Shown here one piece after another: positions 56,797 through 64,000 of a stretch of 64,000 nt of DNA. The translations under genes and the position numbers were made by a program. A model generated the notes under the pieces. That model was not told where the DNA came from. It worked only from the letters and a program-made list of their open reading frames with translations, and made no database searches. This DNA comes from Liolophura sinensis (lineage: Eukaryota; Mollusca; Polyplacophora; Chitonida; Chitonidae). The first letter of the stretch is position 1. Each line of letters starts with the position of its first letter. The DNA lies in the NCBI RefSeq assembly GCF_032854445.1, contig NC_088300.1, forward strand, positions 78,109,966 through 78,173,965, read 5' to 3'.

Positions 56797-59448
56797 TACA
56801 CACTACACAGGTTTATGCCTTGTGATTTGCCCACAGTACTGTCTGAGGTTACTCCTCTGTACACAGGTTTAAACCTTGTGTTTTGCCCACAGTACTGTCT
56901 AAGGTTACTTCTTTGTACACAGGTTTAAACCTTGTGGTTTGCCCACAGTACTGTCTAAGGTTACTCCTCTGTACACATGTTTATGCCTTGTGGTTTGCCC
57001 ACAGTACTGTTTAAGGTTATTCCTCTGTACACAGCTTTATGCCTTGTGGTTTGCCCACAGTACTGTCTAAGGTTACTCCTCTGTACACAGGTTTATGCCT
57101 TGTGGTTTACCCAAAGTACTGCCTAAGGTTACTCCTCTGTACACAGGCTTATACCTTGTGGTTTGCCCACAGTACTGTCTAAGGTTACTCCTCTGTACAC
57201 AGGTTTATACCTTGTGGTCTGCCCACAGTACTGTCTGAGGTTACTCCTCTGTACACAGGTTTATGCCTTGTGGTTTTCCCACAGTACTGTATGAGATTAC
57301 TCCTCTGTACACAGGCTTATACCTTGTGGTCTGCCCACAGTACTGTCTAAGGTTACTCCTCTGTACACAGGTTTATACCTTGTGGTTTACCCAAAGTACT
57401 GTCTAAGGTTACTCCTCTGTACACAGGCTTATACCTTGTGGTTTGCCCACAGTACTGTCTAAGGTTACTCCTCTGTACACAGGTTTATACCTTGTGGTTT
57501 GCCCACTGTGTTGTCTAAGGTTACTCCTCTGTACACAGGCTTATACCTTGTGGTTTTCCCACAGTACTGTCTAAGGTTACTCCTCTGTACACAGGTTTAT
57601 GCCTTGTGGTTTGCCCACAGTACTGTCTAAGGTTACTCCTCTGTACACAGGTTTATACCTTGTGGTTTTCCCACAGTACTGTCTAAGGTTACTCCTCTGT
57701 ACACAGGTTTATGCCTTGTGGTTTTCCCACAGTACTGTCTAAGGTTACTCCTCTGTACACAGGTTTATACCTTGTGGTTTTCCCACAGTACTGCCTAAGG
57801 TTACTCCTCTGTACAAGGTTTATACCTTGTGGTTTTCCCACAGTACTGTCTAAGGTTACTCCTCTGTACACAGGTTTATACCTTGTGGTTTACCCAAAGT
57901 ACTGTCTAAGGTTACTCCTCTGTACACAGGTTTATACCTTGTGGTTTGCCCACAGTACTGTCTAAGGTTACTCCTCTGTACACAGGTTTATGCCTTGTGG
58001 TTTGCCCACAGTACTGTCTAAGGTTAGTCTTCTGTACACAGGTTTATGCCTTGTGGTTTGCCCACAGTACTGTCTAAGGTTACTCCTCTGTACACAGGTT
58101 TATGCCTTGTGGTTTTCCCACAGTACTGTCTAAGGTTACTCCTCTGTACACAGGTTTATACCTTGTGGTTTTCCCACAGTACTGTTTAAGGTTACTCCTC
58201 TGTACACAGGTTTATACCTTGTGGTTTTCCCACAGTACTGTCTAAGGTTACTCCTCTGCACACAGGTTTATGCCTTGTGGTTTGCCCACAGTACTGTCTA
58301 AGGTTACTCCTCTGCACACAGGTTCAAACCTTGTGGTTTGCACACAGTACTGCCTAAGGTTACTCCTCTGTACACAGGTTTAAACCTTGTGGTTTTCCCA
58401 CAGTACTGTCTAAGGTTACTCCTCTGTACACAGGTTTATACCTTGTGGTTTTCCCACAGTACTGTCTAAGGTTACTCCTCAGTACACAGGTTTATGCCTT
58501 GTGGTTTGCCCACAGTACTGTCTAAGGTTACTCTTCTGTACACAGGTTCAAACCTTGTGTTTTGCCCACAGTACTGTCTAAGGTTACTCCTCTGTACACA
58601 GGTTTATGCCTTGTGGTTTGCCCACAGTACTGTCTAACGTTACTCTTCTGTACACAGGTTTATGCCTTGTGGTTTGCCCACTGTGCTGTCTAAGGTTACT
58701 CCTCTGTACACAGGTTTATGCCTTGTGTTTTGCCCACAGTGCTGTCCAAGGTTACTACTCTGTACAAAGGCTTATGCCTTGTGGTTTGCCCACAGTACTG
58801 TACAAGGTTACTACTCTGTACACAGGTTTATGCCTTGTGGTATGCCCACAGTACTGTCTAAGGTTACTCTTCTGTACACAGGTTTATGCCTTGTGGTTTT
58901 CCCACAGTACTGTCTAAGGTTACTCTGTACACAGCTTTAAACCATGTGGTTTGCCCACTGTATTGTCTAAGGTTACTCCTCTGTACACAGGTTTATACCT
59001 TGTGGTTTGCCCACAGTACTGTCTAAGGTTACTCCTCTTGTACACAGGTTTATACCTTGTGGTTTGCCCACAGTACTGTCTAAGGTTACTCCTCTGTACA
59101 CAGGTTTATGCCTTGTGGTTTGCCCACAGTACTGTCTAAGGTTACTCCTCTGTACACAGGTTTATACCTTGTGGTTTTCCCACAGTACTGTCTAAGGTTA
59201 CTCCTCTGTACACAGGTTTATACCTTGTGGTTTGCACACAGTACTGTCTAAGGTTACTCCTCTGTACACAGGTTTATACCTTGTGGTTTGCCCACAGTAC
59301 TGTCTAAGGTTACTCCTCTGTACACAGGTTTATACCTTGTGGTTTGCCCACAGTACTGTCTAAGGTTACTCCTCTGTACACAGGTTTATGCCTTGTGGTT
59401 TGCCCACAGTACTGTCTAAGACTATTCCTCTGTACACAGGTTTATACC
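56797..59448. repeat. 56 bp minisatellite, about 47 copies
   Basis: The core is TTTGCCCACAGTACTGTCTA, AGGTTACTCCTCTGTACACA, GGTTTATGCCTTGTGG. Each unit carries an acceptor-like TTTTCCCACAG or TTTGCCCACAG. The main variants are TTTGCCC or TTTTCCC and ATGCC or ATACC or AAACC. Open frames are artefacts. Confidence 0.96.
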
Positions 59449-60191
59449 GTTCTTAGAATCAGCCACATCAGGAGACGTTCTGTTAGCCTGCGAAAAACGC
59501 TAATGTTATTTATATCTCTGCCTCCATACTACATGTTGGGGAATGGTCCCAGGTAGCCCTTGTTAAGCCTTCTGGAAACCACTACCACTGAACAGCTTCA
59601 ACAGTTTTCTATGTATGTGTAATACTGAACACGATTTACCAGACCAATAAAAAAGGAGCCACCAGCTATTGGACTTGACCTGGGAATACCGCCTAGCTCA
59701 AGCAACACATGGGATTATAGTTCAGGTGAAAGCTTTACTTAATCTTGGTAACTTTAATTTACCTTGGTAATTTCTTGCTTAAAGTGAGAGGCTTAAACCC
59801 AGCCGTAAAGATGTGGCACAGCTCTAGTCTACTATAAAACCCTCTCGCTGCCTCATCCATGTCTATGCCGTTTTATCTTAACAAGAATTGATTCTGGACA
59901 GACTGTCTTAGTTACAACTAAAGTTTCTGGGGGAACCATTATCTTGACAGGTTTGCTGATGGCCATTAGTGTTACTGTATACAGAATAGAACAGCCAGAC
60001 AAAGCCACACTAACTGATAAGCTTGTATTGAGGATCAGAATGCAATTTATAGTCAGATCGAGCAGTAAACACATCATCCTATTGCACGATATCACCGTAT
60101 TATGTACATGTGTTACAACAAAGTAACACATAGCCTGCACCCTCTCACACTTGAGGCCTTATACAGACACAAATGGTTTATTATTATCTCT
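59449..60191. other. Downstream single-copy DNA
   Basis: A minus-strand open frame at 59853-60140 shows no domain and no splice support, so I leave it unannotated. Confidence 0.5.
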
Positions 60192-60330
60192 GCAACAGGC
60201 AGCCTGCAGATGTTTGTGGGTTTCCCTGGGGCTATGCCCGGTGTCCTCCCAGCATAATGCAGGCAGCCGTCATATAAGTGAAATATTCTTGAGTACGACC
60301 GTAAAACAGCAATCAAATAAATAAATATAT
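60192..60330 (+). mobile_element. SINE family B, 5' truncated copy
   Basis: It has the body GCCTGCAGATGTTTGTGGG, GGGCTATGCCCGGTGTCC, CAGCATAATGC and AAATATTCTTGAGTAC, ending in (AAAT)n. There is no tRNA head. Confidence 0.85.
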
Positions 60331-60800
60331 CTACTGCAGCATTACTATATTACTGACAGCATTAACAAAAAGTCAGCTGTCCCTTGTCTTTGTTATTTCA
60401 TGCACAGCTCTATTGATAGACACATTTTTGTCTGGAGTAATCAAGTATATGTAAATAATATATAACCTCAGGCACAAACCTGTCTTCAAAATCAATATGG
60501 TAACACGTTTTTTTTTCTATTCTTAGCTAGATGTATTATTTGCACGTTTATCAGCTCCAGCGAAGCAAACCTACAGGGCAGTGTATTTGTCTATAGGTCC
60601 ATATGTCAACTGACAATTGAAAAACTGACATCATAGTTATATGATCTTGCCAGCACTGCCTCCGGTAAACTGGACGTTTCTTTTATCCTTAAAAACGAAA
60701 GAATGCCAATAAGTCAATTTATTCGTACTATTTTCTTCAGTGCATAAATTTAAGTATAGAGGTATTTCATGGCCCATGAAAAATAAAACAAATGGTTAAA
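60331..60800. other. Spacer between SINE copies
   Basis: Nothing recognised. Confidence 0.55.
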
Positions 60801-61035
60801 TTTTTTTATTTCCTTGATTGGTGTTTTATGCCGTTCTTAAGAATATTTCACTTGTAAAGCTAGCATTATGGTGGGAGGAAATCGGGCAGAGCCCGGGGGA
60901 AACCCACGACCAACCTTTCCACATATGACCAGAGAGGAAGCCAGCATGAACTGGACTTGAACTCACAGCGACTGCATTGGTGAGAGGCTCCTGGATCATT
61001 ACATCCGTACTGGCGTGCTAACCACCTAGGCCACT
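60801..61035 (-). mobile_element. SINE family B, near full-length copy
   Basis: The reverse complement of the 25800 copy: CTTGATTGGTGTTTTATGCC, then CTAGCATTATGGTGGGAGG, GAACTCACAGCG (box B complement) and GCTAACCACCTAGGCCAC (box A complement). Flanks AAATGGTTAAA (60790-60800) and AAATGATTAAA (61036-61046) form a duplication with one mismatch. It is older than the 25800 copy, with a small internal deletion in the body. Confidence 0.88.
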
Positions 61036-61046
61036 AAATGATTAAA

Positions 61047-61254
61047 AGGTGAACTTGTAAAAAATTTGACAAGCATGGAGATGTTACCTTGGTAGTTAAC
61101 CTGTTGTTCCATTTTCAAATAGAATCATATAAAGCCTTTTGTCTACTGGAAAATTATGTCAGCTGTAGATTTTATATGTCCTGGTCTGGCCCAGCAACAT
61201 GTACATATATTAGCGGAAGTCAAGAGTCTGTACAATACCAGGCTTACCGGTATG
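61047..61254. other. Spacer before the 24 bp array
   Basis: Nothing recognised. Confidence 0.5.
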
Positions 61255-63388
61255 ACGCCAGACTAAAGGTGTCTGTCAACATCAGGCTAAAGGTGTCTGT
61301 CAGCACCAGGCTAAAGGTGTCTGTCAGCACCAGGCTAAAGGTGTCTGCCAATACCAGACTAAAGGTGTCTGTCAGCACCAGGCTAAAGGTGTCTGTCAAC
61401 ACAACACTAAAGGTATCTGTCAACACCAGACTAAAGGTGTCTGTCAATGCCAGACTAAAGGTGCCTGTCAACACCAGGCTTTAGGTGTCTGTCAACCCCA
61501 GGCTAAAGGTGTCTGTTAACGCCAGGCTAAAGGTGTCTGTCAATGCCAGACTAAAGGTGTCTGTCAACGCCAGGCTAAAGGTGTCTGTCCATACCAGGCT
61601 AAAGGTGTCTGTCAACACCAGACTTAAGGTTTCTGTCAACACCAGGCTACAGGTGTCTGTCAACATCAGGCCAAAAGTGTCTGTCAACGCCAGACTAAAG
61701 GTGACTTTTATTGTCAGACTAAAGGTGCCTGTCACCACTGAGCTAAAGGTGTCTGTCAACACCAGACTAAAGGTGTCTGTCAGTGTGAGACTAAAGGTGC
61801 CTGTCAACCCCAGGCTAAAGGTGTCTGTCAACCCCAGGCTAAAGGTGTCTGTCAATGCGAGGCTAAAGGTGTCTTTCAATGCCAGACTAAAGGTGCCTGT
61901 CAACGCCAGGCTAAAGGTGTCTGTCAATGCCAGACTAAAGATGCCTTTTAACGTCACACTAAAGGTGTCTGTCACCTCTGAGATAAAGGTGTCTGTCAAT
62001 GCCAGGTTAAAGGTGCCTGTCAACACTAGACTAAAGGTGCCTGTCAATACCAGGCTAAAGGTGTGTCAACACCAGGCCAAAGGTATCTGTCAATGCCAGA
62101 TGAACGGTGCCTATTAATGCCAGACTAAAGGTGTCTATCAGCACCAGACTGAAGATGTCTGCCAACACCAGGCCAAAGGTGTCTGTCAATGCCTGACTAA
62201 AGGTGTTTATTAATGCCAGACTAAAGGTGTCTGTCAACACCAGGCTAAAGGTGTCTGTCAATGCAAGACTAACGGTGCCTATTAACACCAGACTAAAGGT
62301 GTCTGTCAATACCAGGCTAAAGGTATCTATCAGCACCAGACTAATGGTGTCGGCCAACAACAGGCCAAAGGTGTCTGTCTATGCCAGACTACAGGTGTTT
62401 ATTAATGCCAGACTAAAGGTGTCTGTCAACACCAGACTAAGTGTCTTTCCGTGCCAAGCTAAAGGTGTCTATTCATGCCAGACTAAAGGTGTCTGTCAAC
62501 ACCAGGCTAAAGATGTCTGTCAACACCAGGCTAAAGGTGTCTGTCAGCATCAGGCTAAAAGTGTCTGTCAGCACCAAGTTACAGGTGTCTGTCAGTGCCA
62601 AGCTAAAGGTGTCTGTCAACACCAGGCTAAAGGTATCTGCCAACACTAGGCTAAATGTGTCTGTCAACACCAGGCTAAAAGTGTCTGTCAGCACCTCCCT
62701 AAAGGTGTCTATCAGCGCCAGGCTTATCAACGTCAGACTAAAGGTGTCTGTCAACACCTGGTTAAAGGTGTCTGTCAGTGCAAAACTTAAGGTGTCTGTC
62801 AACACCAGGATAAAGGTGTCTGTCAGCACCAGGCTAAAATGTCTGTCAGCACCAGGTTACAGGTGTCTGTCAGTGCCAAGCTAAAGGTGTCTGTCAACAC
62901 CAGGTTAAAGGTGACTGTCAGCGCCAAACTTAAGTTGTGTGTCAACACCAAGCTAAAGGTATCTGCCAACACTAGGCTAAATGTGTCTGTCGACACCAGG
63001 CTAAAAGTGTCTGTCAGCACCGCCCTAAAGGTGTCTATCAGCGCCAGGCTTATCAACGTCAGGCTAAAGGTGTCTGTCAACACCAAGTTAAAAGTGTCTT
63101 TCAGTGCCAAATTTAAGGTCTGTGTCAACACCAGACTAAAGGTATCTGCCAACACTAAGCTAAAAGTGTCTGTCAGCACCAGGCTAAAAGTGTCTGTCAA
63201 CACCAGGCTAAAGGTGTCTGTCAGCGTCAGGCAAAGGTATTTGTCAACGCCAGGCTAAGGGTGTTCGTCAACACCAGGCTAAAGATGTCTGTCAACACCA
63301 AGCTAAAGGTGTCTGTCAGTACCAGGCTAAAGGTGTCTGTCAGCATTAGGCTAAAGGTGTCTGTCAGCACCAGACTAAAGGTTTCTAT
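61255..63388. repeat. 24 bp minisatellite, about 89 copies
   Basis: The core is GGTGTCTGTCAACACCAGGC, then TAAA. The unit equals eight codons, giving TRLKVSVN-type peptides on the + strand and TDTFSLVL-type on the minus strand. Occasional one- or two-base slips break the frames. A block around 62690-62750 recurs near 62990-63060 (both with CGCCAGGCTTATCAACGTCA), so segments have been duplicated. Confidence 0.96.
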
Positions 63389-63435
63389 TGAAGGTGTATG
63401 CTACGTCTTGCCTCTCCCCATATACTCTTTTCTTG

Positions 63436-63690
63436 GGCAGTTATTCACAATGTCAGATCTTCTAGCCTTTCTCCTTATACTAGCTTTTTACTCAGTTATT
63501 CACAATGTCATATCTTCTATCCTCACCCCATATACTAGTTTCTTGCACATTCACAATGTCAGATCTTCTAGCCTCTCTCCTTATACTAGCGTCTTGCTCT
63601 GTTATTCACAGTCAGATCTTCTAGCCTCTCTCCTTATACTAGCGTCTTGCTCTGTTATTCACAATGTCAGGTCAAGCCTCATGCCTTATA
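63436..63690. repeat. 55 bp tandem repeat, about 4.5 copies
   Basis: Units start GTTATTCACAATGTCAGATC (63440, 63495 and onward) and continue TTCTAGCCTCTCTCCTTATA, CTAG. Copies carry small deletions. Confidence 0.92.
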
Positions 63691-64000
63691 CATGTACCAG
63701 CTCATTGAAATCTAGACTACATCTGAAAAAATACCTGCTTGTCCAGTGGAATTGTGCCTTCCTTTATTTTTGTGGTGAAATGAGCATTTCCATTCATGTG
63801 ACATATAACACCAATTCTGAGTGATATTAAGCTGTGACATCTTCAAGCATAACTGGGGTCATCAAACAGCTAGAGGGTATATGTAGATATTACTTCAGAT
63901 CCAGCTAGAGACAAGCCAAATTAACTTGAGCCAGACCAAGTTGGCACTTAATCCATATATCATAGCACGCGGCTACGCTGACACAAGTTTAAATCTCTGG
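63691..64000. other. Window end, nothing recognised
   Basis: Short AT-rich stretch without a supported feature. Confidence 0.5.

Noticed and set aside
59853-60140. 95-codon minus-strand frame
   Set aside because: No domain, no splice context, and a composition consistent with chance.
61089-63258. Several 100-210 codon frames, TRLKVSVN and TDTFSLVL peptides
   Set aside because: 24 bp repeat artefacts on both strands; frames are broken by slips at unit level.

Overview
The window is animal nuclear DNA. It carries one recognisable gene with five coding exons and consensus GT/AG splice sites, very long introns, tRNA-headed SINEs with target-site duplications, and about twenty minisatellite arrays. 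The SINE types, the many TACATGTA-type palindromes and the receptor subfamily suggest a lophotrochozoan, most likely a mollusc. A brachiopod or similar phylum is not excluded, and I cannot name a species.

The gene is a nuclear hormone receptor of the HR96/DAF-12 (NR1J) type on the + strand. Coding exons are 18702-18785, 30172-30360, 43456-43573, 44276-44838 and 48126-48602, giving a 476-residue protein with phase-consistent junctions (0, 0, 1, 0). The two zinc fingers are separated by a 13.1 kb intron. The hinge and the start of the ligand-binding domain share exon 4. The rest of that domain, including the AF-2 helix, lies in exon 5. The first coding exon is the least certain because it has no conserved domain.

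Layout: 1-18.7 kb is upstream DNA with arrays of 62, 43, 35, 35, 24, 27 and 70 bp units. Intron 1 (18.8-30.2 kb) holds a 55/48 bp array, 33 bp, 33 bp and 30 bp arrays, and several SINEs. Intron 2 (30.4-43.5 kb) holds an 8.07 kb array of 102 units of 79 bp and a six-copy 100 bp array. Intron 4 (44.8-48.1 kb) holds a degenerate array and a SINE. Downstream (48.6-64 kb) are arrays of 18, about 73, 41, 56, 24 and 55 bp units. Adding my boundaries by hand gives about 32 kb of tandem repeat, roughly half of the window.

The very long open frames between 12.0 and 15.2 kb, 21.3 and 23.4 kb, 28.9 and 29.7 kb, and 61.1 and 63.2 kb are by-products of repeat units whose length is a multiple of three. I do not treat them as genes. 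Three arrays (7.3, 24.2 and 40.8 kb) carry AGGTCA, the classical nuclear-receptor half-site, in most or all units. This is the most suggestive link between the repeats and the gene. It remains a hypothesis, because a rough count says about 0.5 such arrays would be expected by chance.
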